Of a stretch of 64,000 nucleotides of DNA, positions 35,262-42,925 are shown in pieces. The notes beneath the pieces are model-generated. The model was not told where the DNA came from and ran no database searches. It worked only from the letters and a program-made list of their open reading frames with translations. Each line of letters begins with the position of its first letter. Position 1 is the first letter of the stretch. Both the position numbers and the translations under genes were made by a program. Source of the DNA: UBA11606 sp964504305 (GTDB lineage Bacteria > Actinomycetota > Acidimicrobiia > Acidimicrobiales > Aldehydirespiratoraceae); the NCBI GenBank assembly GCA_964504305.1, contig CAZDEB010000006.1:124001-188000 (forward strand), given 5' to 3'.

Positions 35262-35351
35262 TCAGCTGTTGCGGCCCATGTTGGGCTTGCGGCCGTGGTT
35301 GGCCTTGGTGCGGCGGATCTTCGCCTTCTTCTTGTTGGTGCGCTTCGACAT
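35262..35351 (-). CDS. bL37-like small ribosomal protein (29 aa)
   Basis: Too short for normal gene calling. ATG 35351 to TGA 35262 encodes a 29-residue very basic protein: MSKRTNKKKAKIRR, then TKANHGRKPNMGRNS. The KANHGRKPN block matches the KANHGKRPN end I recall for mycobacterial bL37, a large-subunit protein found by cryo-EM. Upstream there is only CTCTCTCCCC, no Shine-Dalgarno, but TAGCCT ends 8 bases before the ATG, so a leaderless mRNA fits. It sits between the SDR gene and trmL on the same strand. Confidence 0.75.
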   Translation of the reverse strand: MSKRTNKKKAKIRRTKANHGRKPNMGRNS

Positions 35352-35405
35352 GGGGAGAGAGGCTAGCGGCGAGGCCGATGGGAGCCACCCTTGCACTGGG
35401 TTCGG

Positions 35406-36251
35406 TCAACTGGTCTCGATCATCGACTCGTATCCCTCACGAAAGCTGGCGTACGCCGGAGCCCAACCCAAGTCCTTCAACTCGGCGTTGCGGCACCGTT
35501 TGCCGTGCACGCGCCCCGCCGGATCGGTGTCGGCCGTCAACTCGACACCGAGTCGGTCGGCCAGCCAGCGCAACACGACGTCGCGCGGTACGGGCTCGTT
35601 GTCGACCGCGATCGCCAGCGGCGGCGGAGCCCCATGAACCGATGCGAGAGCCAACGCCGCGACCAGATCGTCGCGGTGGATTCGGTTGGTCCAACGATCA
35701 GCCGATCCGGTGCTCACCCCCAACCGGCCACTCGTGACGCTGTCGATCAAGTGCGTGCGCCCCGGTCCATAAATACCCGCGGCTCGGATCACTGTGGTCG
35801 GCACCATCTTTGCCAGGCGTTGCTCGCCATCGAGCACCACTTCGGCGGTTCGGGTCTGCGGATTTGGTGGGCTCGAAGCGGTGATCCAGCGACCGTCATC
35901 GTCGCCATACACGCCTGTAGTCGACACCAGCAAAGCTCGCGCCGGCGGCCGGTCGAGCGCCGCGAGGACATGGCGCGGACCATCAACGTAGGCCGCGCTG
36001 TAGGCCGCACTGTTGTCTGGGACTTCTCGGCGGTCGGGCGCGGCTGCGAACACCACAACATCGAATTCGCCGATTCCGACGAGAGAGGCCGGGTCGGTGA
36101 TGTCGCCGACCGCCGCGGTAGCTCCGGCTACGGCGCGACCAGATCGATTTAGCGTGGTGACGGTCAGCCCTGCCTGAGCCAGTACTGCGCCGAGAGCGAG
36201 GCCGACATCGCCGGCGCCGGCGATCAAGACTCGAGGAGCGGGTTCGGTCAC
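35406..36251 (-). CDS. NAD-dependent epimerase/dehydratase-like SDR protein
   Basis: Extended SDR-like protein, 281 residues from GTG 36251. The nucleotide motif is RVLIAGAGDVGLALGAVLA at the N-terminus. ARALLVSTTGVYGDDDGRW carries the Ser-x(n)-Tyr type active-site region (STTGVYG), and VIRAAGIYGPGRTHL follows. It resembles YeeZ-like atypical SDRs; the substrate is unknown. TACGGT lies 8 bases before the start with no Shine-Dalgarno. The 34-bp gap to the HD gene contains divergent -10 elements. Confidence 0.8.
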   Translation of the reverse strand: MTEPAPRVLIAGAGDVGLALGAVLAQAGLTVTTLNRSGRAVAGATAAVGDITDPASLVGIGEFDVVVFAAAPDRREVPDNSAAYSAAYVDGPRHVLAALDRPPARALLVSTTGVYGDDDGRWITASSPPNPQTRTAEVVLDGEQRLAKMVPTTVIRAAGIYGPGRTHLIDSVTSGRLGVSTGSADRWTNRIHRDDLVAALALASVHGAPPPLAIAVDNEPVPRDVVLRWLADRLGVELTADTDPAGRVHGKRCRNAELKDLGWAPAYASFREGYESMIETS

Positions 36252-36285
36252 GACGGCGAACCGTAGTTCACCTACACTGCGCGGT

Positions 36286-36855
36286 ATGCAAGAAGTAGGT
36301 TGGACCGAGATGAAGTACGGCACCCGCGCCGATTATCACGGGCTCAACGCCGCCTTCGAAGAACACGCAAGGGGCGCGCTGGTCGACAACTTGTTCAACC
36401 TGTTGGGGCTGCTCAAAGGCCCCAACCTTGGTTATCAATGCGATCGTTATTCGCATTCGCTTCAGTCGGGGACCCGAGCGCTTCGCAACGGCGAACCGGT
36501 CGACTTCGTGGTTGGTGCGCTGCTTCACGACATCGCTGATGGTTTCGCCCCCGAAAATCATTCCGATGCGGCCGCCGCGCTGCTTGCACCGTATGTAGAC
36601 GACGAAACCCACTGGGTTATCAAGCACCACGGCATATTCCAGGGCTACTACTACTTCCATCATTTTGATGGCGACCGCGACGCGCGTGAGCGCTATCAAG
36701 ATTCGCCGTTTTATGACCGATGCGTCGACTTTTGCGCCGAATACGACCAGAACTGTTTCGACCCCAGCTACGACGTGATGGAACTCGAAGAGTTCCGGCC
36801 ACTGGTCGTCGAAGTGTTCAGTCGGCCCTCACGCGTCGCCGGCGTTGCCTACTAG
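36286..36855 (+). CDS. HD domain phosphohydrolase-like protein
   Basis: A 189-residue HD-superfamily protein. Metal ligands visible are the first His (DRYSHSLQSGTRAL), the HD pair (GALLHDIADGF) and following histidines in NHSDAAAALL and VIKHHGIFQGYYYFHHF; a later Asp lies in YDQNCFDPSYD. This aromatic, His-rich HD type also includes oxygenases of the PhnZ/MIOX branch, so either a phosphohydrolase or a mixed-valent diiron oxygenase is possible. The ATG is 7 bases after TACACT. The last 4 bases overlap the PHP gene. Confidence 0.8.
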   Translation: MQEVGWTEMKYGTRADYHGLNAAFEEHARGALVDNLFNLLGLLKGPNLGYQCDRYSHSLQSGTRALRNGEPVDFVVGALLHDIADGFAPENHSDAAAALLAPYVDDETHWVIKHHGIFQGYYYFHHFDGDRDARERYQDSPFYDRCVDFCAEYDQNCFDPSYDVMELEEFRPLVVEVFSRPSRVAGVAY

Positions 36856-37862
36856 CTGTGGCCGGCCGTCCAGGCCAAGAGTTGATCGGCGCTCCAAGTA
36901 TTGATGATGTTTTCGGTTTGCACCCCGCAACGAACCGCCTTGTCGGCCCCGTAGGGCTGCCATTCGAGTTGGCCAGTGGCGTGGGCATCGGTGTTGATCG
37001 CCACCTTGCAGCCCCACTCGACGGCCAGTTCGAGTAGCTCCTCGGGCGGATCTTGACGCTCGGGCCGGCAGTTGATCTCCACCGCAGTGTCGAACTGGGC
37101 ACACGCCGCGAACACGATCTCGGGATCGAACTCGCTCGGCGGTCGGCCCCGACCCGTCAGTTTGCGGTTGGTGCAATGACCAAGGATGTCGGTGTGAGGG
37201 CTGGCGATGGCCATCACCATTCGACGAGTCATCTGATCTCGCGCGAGCTTCAGTTTGGAATGAACCGAAGCCACCACCACATCGAGATCGGCCAGCATCT
37301 CGTCGGCCAGATCGAGGGTCCCGTCTTCGAATATGTCGACTTCCATGCCGGTGAGCAAACGAAACGGCGCCAGTTCTTGGTTTAGAGCGGCAATCTCGTC
37401 GATCTGATCGGTAAGGCGCTGTTCGTTCAGGCCGTGAGCGATTGTGAGGCGAGCCGAATGGTCGGTGCACACCATCCATTCGTGGCCGAGATCAACCGCG
37501 GTTGTCGCCATGTCTCGTAGGGGCGCTCCGCCGTCGGACCACGTGGTGTGAGCGTGGCAGTCGCCCTTGATCAAAGCAAGGATCTCGTCGCCCTGACCGA
37601 CCGGGATTTGGCTGCGCTGGTCGAGACGAGCCAGGTAGCCGTCGACGGTGTCGCTCAACGCATCGGTGATCACCTCTGCGGTTGATTTGCCTATGCCGTC
37701 GAGCTCGGTGAGCGTTCCGGCCTTGGCTCGATTCTCGATCTCGGCTGGCCCCAGGTCGACCGCGACATCGATAGCGCGGGCAAACGCTCGAACCTTCTGC
37801 GGCGCGGCCAACTCGCGGTCGAGATAGTGGATTGCTTGGCGAAGGGCGGTCACCGGCTCCAT
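36852..37862 (-). CDS. PHP domain phosphoesterase with helix-hairpin-helix (PolX C-terminal type)
   Basis: 336 residues from ATG 37862. An N-terminal helical part ends in a helix-hairpin-helix (TLTELDGIGKSTAEVI, 50-65). The PHP domain begins at GDCHAHTTWSDGG (100-112) and continues with VCTDHS, LLTGMEVDI, VVASVHS, DILGHCTNR, AVEINCRPER and AINTDAHAT, a full set of PHP metal ligands. It resembles the PHP part of bacterial DNA polymerase X, but the nucleotidyltransferase palm is absent. TACGGT lies 8 bases before the start (leaderless). Nuclease or phosphatase activity is likely. Confidence 0.87.
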   Translation of the reverse strand: MEPVTALRQAIHYLDRELAAPQKVRAFARAIDVAVDLGPAEIENRAKAGTLTELDGIGKSTAEVITDALSDTVDGYLARLDQRSQIPVGQGDEILALIKGDCHAHTTWSDGGAPLRDMATTAVDLGHEWMVCTDHSARLTIAHGLNEQRLTDQIDEIAALNQELAPFRLLTGMEVDIFEDGTLDLADEMLADLDVVVASVHSKLKLARDQMTRRMVMAIASPHTDILGHCTNRKLTGRGRPPSEFDPEIVFAACAQFDTAVEINCRPERQDPPEELLELAVEWGCKVAINTDAHATGQLEWQPYGADKAVRCGVQTENIINTWSADQLLAWTAGHS

Positions 37863-37882
37863 GAACGCCGACCGTATCGCGG

Positions 37883-38224
37883 CTAGCTCAACAGCTCGGC
37901 GGCATCGATCGACACGAGAACCACCAGCAGGCCGATAATGCCGACATTGATCGCCGTCATTGGCCACTTCCATTTGTGATCGGCGCGGTGAAAACGTCGG
38001 ATGCTGACGGCGTTGGCAACAATCGCGGCGAGCCCTATGGGAAGTCCGATCCATGGTCCCGCACCGGTGCCGAAACCGATGATCGGGAACACAAACGGGA
38101 TCAGGACGTAGGTGAGGGTGCAGCGGATAGCCGAGACCGCGATTGATTTGGAGAAGGCTCGCTCAGCGTCGACCGGGCGGGTTGCCGGCGTTGCGGTGCG
38201 GTCGGGCGAACTCACTTCGGTCAC
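37883..38224 (-). CDS. Small membrane protein, unknown function
   Basis: 113 residues from GTG 38224. The first 30 are hydrophilic, then a charged FSKSIAVSAIRC segment leads into two to three membrane helices: LTYVLIPFVFPIIGFGTGAG, GLPIGLAAIVANAVSI, and MTAINVGIIGLLVVLVSI near the C-terminus. RRFHRADHKWKWP forms a basic loop. I recognise no named family. TACGGT ends 8 bases before the GTG, and the promoter region is shared divergently with ychF. A gap of 20 bases separates it from the PHP gene downstream. Confidence 0.7.
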   Translation of the reverse strand: MTEVSSPDRTATPATRPVDAERAFSKSIAVSAIRCTLTYVLIPFVFPIIGFGTGAGPWIGLPIGLAAIVANAVSIRRFHRADHKWKWPMTAINVGIIGLLVVLVSIDAAELLS

Positions 38225-38270
38225 AAGGCCCAACCGTATCCTGTGCGACGTCGCTAGCCTCGACTCCGCT

Positions 38271-39344
38271 ATGGAACGATTCGGGTTCGTCGGGCTCCCC
38301 AACGCCGGCAAAAGTTCGCTTTACAACGCGCTGGCGGGTGGTGGCGCACACGCCGCGCCCTATGCGTTTGCCACCACCGACCCCAATATCGGGGTGGCCA
38401 AGGTCCCCGACGATCGCCTCGAGCAGCTGTCGGCAATGAGCGGTAGCAAGAAGCTCATTCATGCTGCGGTGCAGTTCACCGACATAGGCGGCCTGGTCGA
38501 AGGGGCGAGTCAAGGCGAAGGTCTCGGCAACGCGTTCTTGTCCCACATTCGTGAAGTCGACGCGATCGTGTTCGTGTTGCGGGCTTTCACCGATGACGAC
38601 GTGCCGGGACCTTGCGATCCGCTCGAGCACTTGAGAGTCGTGGAGATCGAATTGGCCCTCGCCGACTTGGCTAGCGCCGAGAAGGCCCTCGACAAGACCA
38701 CCCGGATGCTCAAGGGCGATCCCGGCCTCAAACCCACCGCGGCGCTGCTAGAGAAAGTTGTCGAACACCTGAGCGACGGCACCCCGCTGTATCGCGCCGG
38801 GCTCAAGGACGACGAGCGGGCCGAGCTCAAAGAGTTCTTCTTTCTCACCAACAAGCCGGTCATGGCCGTGCTCAACATCGGCGAGGATCAGATCGGTCAA
38901 GAAGCCGAGATCGCCGCGCCGGTGCGTGCCGAACTCGATGGTGCCGAAGTGGTTCCCCTTTCGGTCCAGCTCGAAGCCGAAGCAGCCATGCTTGACGAAG
39001 GCGAACGGGCCGAGATGCTCGAAGCGCTGGGCCTTGGCGATGGGGCCGTTCCGCGGTTCCTGACTGGCGCCTATCACATGCTTGGCCTGCGCACTTATCT
39101 CACCACCGGCGAGAAGGAGACCCGCGCCTGGACCTTCCGAGCCGGATATACCGCACCCGAATGCGCGGGAGTGATCCACACCGACTTCCAGCGGGGATTC
39201 ATCCGGGCCGAGACCATCCAGTGGGACGAGTTGGTCGATGCCGGCTCGTGGGCTGCGGCTCGCGAGGTCGGCAAGGTGCGGTCTGAAGGCAAGGATTATG
39301 TGGTTCAAGACGGCGACGTGATGGAGTTCCGTTTCAACGTCTGA
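38271..39344 (+). CDS. ychF: Redox-regulated ATPase YchF (Obg-like)
   Basis: A 357-residue Obg-family P-loop protein that binds ATP and associates with ribosomes. It has GFVGLPNAGKSSLYNAL (P-loop), FATTDPNIGVAKVPDDRL, FTDIGGLVEGASQGEGLGN (G3 region), the coiled-coil insert at about 125-195, and a C-terminal TGS-like domain ending EGKDYVVQDGDVMEFRFNV. ATG 38271 was chosen because the motif begins at once (MERFGFVGLP). A possible -10 (TATCCT) is at 38237-38242. Confidence 0.95.
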   Translation: MERFGFVGLPNAGKSSLYNALAGGGAHAAPYAFATTDPNIGVAKVPDDRLEQLSAMSGSKKLIHAAVQFTDIGGLVEGASQGEGLGNAFLSHIREVDAIVFVLRAFTDDDVPGPCDPLEHLRVVEIELALADLASAEKALDKTTRMLKGDPGLKPTAALLEKVVEHLSDGTPLYRAGLKDDERAELKEFFFLTNKPVMAVLNIGEDQIGQEAEIAAPVRAELDGAEVVPLSVQLEAEAAMLDEGERAEMLEALGLGDGAVPRFLTGAYHMLGLRTYLTTGEKETRAWTFRAGYTAPECAGVIHTDFQRGFIRAETIQWDELVDAGSWAAAREVGKVRSEGKDYVVQDGDVMEFRFNV

Positions 39345-39370
39345 ACGTTTTTTCGGCCCGCCGTTTACTC

Positions 39371-39386
39371 CCTGCCGACCGGCAGG
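39371..39386. promoter_or_regulatory. Palindrome in the desaturase promoter
   Basis: Perfect 7-bp arms CCTGCCG (39371-39377) and CGGCAGG (39380-39386) flank AC. The next base begins TAGGCT (39387-39392), a -10-like hexamer 10 bases before the desaturase ATG. The palindrome therefore occupies the spacer of the presumed promoter, where a repressor would act. It could also serve as a short hairpin after ychF, but there is no T-run. Operator function is inference. Confidence 0.5.
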
Positions 39387-39402
39387 TAGGCTGCTGGTCA
39401 TC

Positions 39403-40323
39403 ATGGTGAACCCCGCTGACGCCCCCATACTCGAAGCGCTCGAATCGACCGCTGAGCGCCTCATCGAGCGCCATATGGCCACCACCGTCGAGTGGTTTCC
39501 CCACTCGCTGATTCCGTGGGGCCAGGCCCAAGATTACGAAGACGACTTCGAGTGGGACCCAGCCCAAGCCGTTGTTCCCGCCGATGTACGTAGCGCTTTG
39601 TTCGTAAACGTGTTGACCGAAGACAACTTGCCGTACTACTTCCGTGACATCGAGCGAATGTTCGGCCGAGATGGGGCTTGGGGGGAGTGGACCCGTCGGT
39701 GGACCGCCGAAGAAGGCCGCCACGGCATGGTGATCAACGGCTACTTGATGGCCACACGCGCCATCGACCCAGTCGACCTCGAACGCGGGCGCATGGCGCA
39801 GGTACAAAGTGGCCAAGTCCCAGAGCCGCCCACCGTTGCCGAGGGACTCGCCTACGTTTCGCTGCAAGAGCTAGCGACCCGCATTTCGCATTTCAATACC
39901 GGCAACATGCTCGACGATCCCGCCGGCAAAGCAGTGATGAGGCGGGTTGCGGCCGACGAGAACCTGCACTACCTCTTCTACCGTGATGCCATGCAGGCCA
40001 TCATCGATATCGACCCTTCGGCAGCGGTTATCGCGATCGAAAAACAGGTCAAGAACTTTGCCATGCCAGGCGTCGGTATCCCCGGATTTGCCAGCCACGC
40101 CAAAGCCATCGCCGAAGCCGGTATCTACGACATCGCTATCCATCACGACAAGATTCTGCAGCCCGTGATCATGCGTGACTGGGCCATCGAAAAGCTCGAA
40201 GGGCTCACCCCCGAAGGCGAAGAAGCTCGACATCGCCTCATCAAGCAAATCGGCCGCATCGGCAAGGTCGGACGCCGCATAACCTCGCGGCGCGAAGAAC
40301 GCCAGGCGGCGCTGTTGGTCTAA
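39403..40323 (+). CDS. Acyl-ACP desaturase (stearoyl-ACP desaturase family)
   Basis: A soluble diiron desaturase (fatty acid desaturase type 2) of 306 residues. Ligands: Glu73 (TEDNLP), Glu104 and His107 (EEGRH), Glu156 (LQELATR), Glu186 and His189 (DENLH). The overall layout matches actinobacterial DesA proteins, which introduce a double bond into acyl-ACP. There is no membrane segment. The basic C-terminus (IGRIGKVGRRITSRREERQ) is common in this group. The palindrome upstream suggests regulated expression. Confidence 0.9.
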   Translation: MVNPADAPILEALESTAERLIERHMATTVEWFPHSLIPWGQAQDYEDDFEWDPAQAVVPADVRSALFVNVLTEDNLPYYFRDIERMFGRDGAWGEWTRRWTAEEGRHGMVINGYLMATRAIDPVDLERGRMAQVQSGQVPEPPTVAEGLAYVSLQELATRISHFNTGNMLDDPAGKAVMRRVAADENLHYLFYRDAMQAIIDIDPSAAVIAIEKQVKNFAMPGVGIPGFASHAKAIAEAGIYDIAIHHDKILQPVIMRDWAIEKLEGLTPEGEEARHRLIKQIGRIGKVGRRITSRREERQAALLV

Positions 40324-40332
40324 GTTCTGGCG

Positions 40333-40662
40333 ATGGCCTGGCTGGTACACGAAGGCAAGGTGATCGCCTCTCTCGAAATTGCCGACTCCCGACGTAGCCG
40401 TCGCATCGGGCTTTTGGGCCGAGACGGGATCGAAGGGGCGATGCTGTTGGTCCCGGCTCGGTCGGTACACACCATGCGGATGAAGTTCGCCATCGACGTC
40501 GCTCACCTCGACCGCGACCTCACAGTCAGGTCGGTCACCTCGATGGCGCCCGGTCGGTTGGGGCGGTGGCACCGGCGGGCGCATTCGGTAATCGAGGCTG
40601 AGGCCGGAGCCTTTCGCCAATGGGGTTTGGTCGAGGGCGTGCAACTGGAGATTCGAGAGTGA
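40333..40662 (+). CDS. DUF192 family protein
   Basis: 109 residues of the DUF192 beta-barrel family. Conserved features: SRRSRRIGLLGRDGIEGAMLLVPARSVHTMRMKF, equivalent to the usual GLM..L......G.LF.......FWM.N; here HTMRMKF replaces FWMKNT. It ends with AGAFRQWGLVEGVQLEI, matching the family C-terminus. No signal peptide, although many members have one. Function unknown. The last 4 bases overlap rsmI (GTGA). Confidence 0.85.
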   Translation: MAWLVHEGKVIASLEIADSRRSRRIGLLGRDGIEGAMLLVPARSVHTMRMKFAIDVAHLDRDLTVRSVTSMAPGRLGRWHRRAHSVIEAEAGAFRQWGLVEGVQLEIRE

Positions 40663-41507
40663 CGGGTGTTTTGGTGTTGGTCGCCACCCCAATCGGCAAT
40701 CTTGGCGATCTGACTCCACGGGCGATCAAAGAACTAGCCGACGCAGATGTGGTGTGCTGTGAGGACACCCGCCGAACGGGCATGTTGCTTCAACACGCAG
40801 GTATAAGGGCCAGGCGGCTGTTGCGGGTCGACGAGCACACCGAGTTCGTCGCCACCGAGTCGCTGCTCGATGCGCTGGGCTCAGGTCAACGGGTCGTGCT
40901 TGTAAGCGACGCTGGCACGCCCGGCATCTCTGACCCCGGAGAGCGGTTGGTGGCCGCGGTCGCAGCCGCTGGTCACGTTATTACCTCCGTTCCCGGTCCG
41001 GTAGCCGCTGTTGCTGCTTTGGTAACCAGTGGGTTATCGACCCGGCGATTTGTGTTCGAAGGATTCCTGGCCCGCAAGGGTCGCGAGCGCGACGTCCAAC
41101 TTGGCGAGATTGCGATGCAGCCTCGCACGGTCGTTTTGTACGAATCCCCCAAACGCACCGCCGCCACCCTCGAGGCGCTGGCCCGCGCCTGTGGCGGCGA
41201 CCGCCAAGCGGTGGTAGCCCGCGAGCTCACGAAACTTCACGAGGAGATCGCAAGAGGCACCCTCGACGAATTGGTCACATGGGCCAAGGACGGATTGAAG
41301 GGCGAGGTAGTGATTGTCGTGGCGGGAGCTCCGGCACCAGCCGACTCCACCGACGACGATCTCATCGGCGCGCTTGAACACGCTTTGGCTGCTGGAGAGT
41401 CGAGGCGCGACGCGGTCGATCGGGTAGCGGCGCAAACCGGTGCCCGCCGGGGGCGGATCTACGACTTGGCCCTCAGCATCCCCAAGGGTGTCACACCCTC
41501 TTCGTAG
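40659..41507 (+). CDS. rsmI: 16S rRNA (cytidine(1402)-2'-O)-methyltransferase
   Basis: RsmI methylates the ribose of C1402 in the decoding centre. It has 282 residues from GTG 40659. Motifs of the tetrapyrrole-methylase fold: LVLVATPIGNLGDLTPRA, VVCCEDTRRTGMLL, VVLVSDAGTPGISDPGERLV, TSVPGPVAAVAALVTSGL, FVFEGFLARKGRER and VVLYESPKRTAATLEAL. Translation is probably coupled to the DUF192 gene. Confidence 0.95.
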   Translation: MTGVLVLVATPIGNLGDLTPRAIKELADADVVCCEDTRRTGMLLQHAGIRARRLLRVDEHTEFVATESLLDALGSGQRVVLVSDAGTPGISDPGERLVAAVAAAGHVITSVPGPVAAVAALVTSGLSTRRFVFEGFLARKGRERDVQLGEIAMQPRTVVLYESPKRTAATLEALARACGGDRQAVVARELTKLHEEIARGTLDELVTWAKDGLKGEVVIVVAGAPAPADSTDDDLIGALEHALAAGESRRDAVDRVAAQTGARRGRIYDLALSIPKGVTPSS

Positions 41508-41517
41508 CATTCGGTTC

Positions 41518-42873
41518 ATGGAACCACTGTTCGTGATCTCGCTGCTGATCGCCTTTCTTGTTGTCGCTGCTCTTGGGTGCATGGCGGGCGTTTACGTTGT
41601 GCGATCCCGCACAAGCGCCGCCAACCAAAGCTTCGAACGGCTCGCGGCCGAGCTCGCCGCTCGCCAAGACGCCCAAGTCGATGGCGTGGTCGAGCGGGTG
41701 GTCAACGTCGCCGGCGAGAGCTTCGACAGCCGCATGCAGACCGGCACGGCCGAACTCGAACTTCGCCGTCAAGCAATCGACCTCAGGATGGATGGGGCGC
41801 AAAAGCAAATCGACGAGCGCTTGGCCGGCATCGTCGAGTCGCTCACCCAAAAAGTCGACTCGGTCGACAAGATCGTCGCCGAGCGAGTCACCGGCATGTC
41901 CGAAACGGTCGGCGAACGGGTCGGCGGCATGTCAAAGAGCCTTGGTTACCAGGTCACGGCCATGAGCACCGAGCTCGGTCAACTCCGCATGCTGGTCGGT
42001 CAGCTGCAAAAGGAGCGGGCCGAGCAGCACGGCCAGTTCGTGCAGTCGCTCGAGGCCGCGACCCGACAACAGCAGGCGCTAACCGAAACCACTCAGCATC
42101 TACGCGACGCCCTAGCCAACCCTCAGGCTCGGGGCCAGTGGGGCGAACGCATGGCCGAAGACGTTCTACGCACTGCCGGGATGCGTGAAGGCATCAACTA
42201 CCGCAAGCAGCGGGCGATCGATGGCGGCACCCGACCCGACTTCACCTTCTTGTTGCCCGACGATCGCCACCTGCACATGGATGTCAAGTTCCCGGCTGTC
42301 AACTACCTGCGTTATCTCGAAGCGCCAAGCGACGCCGAAGCCGTTGTGCTCCGAGACCGCTTCCTGCGCGACGTACGAGACCGCGTCAAGGAGCTGCACG
42401 GCCGCGGCTACGCCTCCGACGAAACCACCGTTGGCTACCTGCTGTTGTTCATCCCCAACGAGTCGGTGTATGGCTTCATCCACGAACACGACGCCGCACT
42501 GCTCGACGACGCTCTTGGTCAAAAGGTTGTGTTGTGTTCGCCCACCACCCTGTTCGCGGTGCTCGGTGTGATCCGCCAGGCCATGGACACTTTTGCGGTC
42601 GAACGGGCCACCGAAGAAATCCTCGACTGTCTCGGCGGATTTGGCCAGCAATGGCAGAAGTTCTCCCTACAAATCGACAAGGTCGAAAAACACATCGACA
42701 TGTTGTCCAACAGCTTCGGGGATCTGGCCGGCCCTCGTCGCCGCCAACTCGAACGCCAGCTCGACCGCATCGACGATGTTCGTTCCCGAAGCATCGAAGA
42801 AGGGACCGAACCGGCTCTGAGCCAGCTTTCTGGGCCGGTTCTACGAGAAGTATCAGACCGCGACGCCGGCTGA
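41518..42873 (+). CDS. rmuC: DNA recombination protein RmuC-like
   Basis: 451 residues. One N-terminal membrane helix (LFVISLLIAFLVVAALGCMA), then a long coiled coil (about 35-210) and the RmuC nuclease-like core: NPQARGQWGERMAEDVLRTAGM, PDFTFLLPDDRHLHMDVKFP (D-x-K of a PD-(D/E)XK-type fold), and a C-terminal AVLGVIRQAMDTFAVERATEEI. RmuC limits inversions at short inverted repeats in E. coli. ATG 41518 gives the membrane anchor; an in-frame upstream extension runs into rsmI. Confidence 0.93.
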   Translation: MEPLFVISLLIAFLVVAALGCMAGVYVVRSRTSAANQSFERLAAELAARQDAQVDGVVERVVNVAGESFDSRMQTGTAELELRRQAIDLRMDGAQKQIDERLAGIVESLTQKVDSVDKIVAERVTGMSETVGERVGGMSKSLGYQVTAMSTELGQLRMLVGQLQKERAEQHGQFVQSLEAATRQQQALTETTQHLRDALANPQARGQWGERMAEDVLRTAGMREGINYRKQRAIDGGTRPDFTFLLPDDRHLHMDVKFPAVNYLRYLEAPSDAEAVVLRDRFLRDVRDRVKELHGRGYASDETTVGYLLLFIPNESVYGFIHEHDAALLDDALGQKVVLCSPTTLFAVLGVIRQAMDTFAVERATEEILDCLGGFGQQWQKFSLQIDKVEKHIDMLSNSFGDLAGPRRRQLERQLDRIDDVRSRSIEEGTEPALSQLSGPVLREVSDRDAG

Positions 42874-42925
42874 GGTCAATAAAACGCCGCGAACGCACGT
42901 CGGCGCGACGGTAACCTCACCAGCA

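Noticed and set aside
38112..38270. Upstream extension of ychF
   Set aside because: It overlaps the small membrane protein gene on the other strand, and the P-loop region begins right after ATG 38271.
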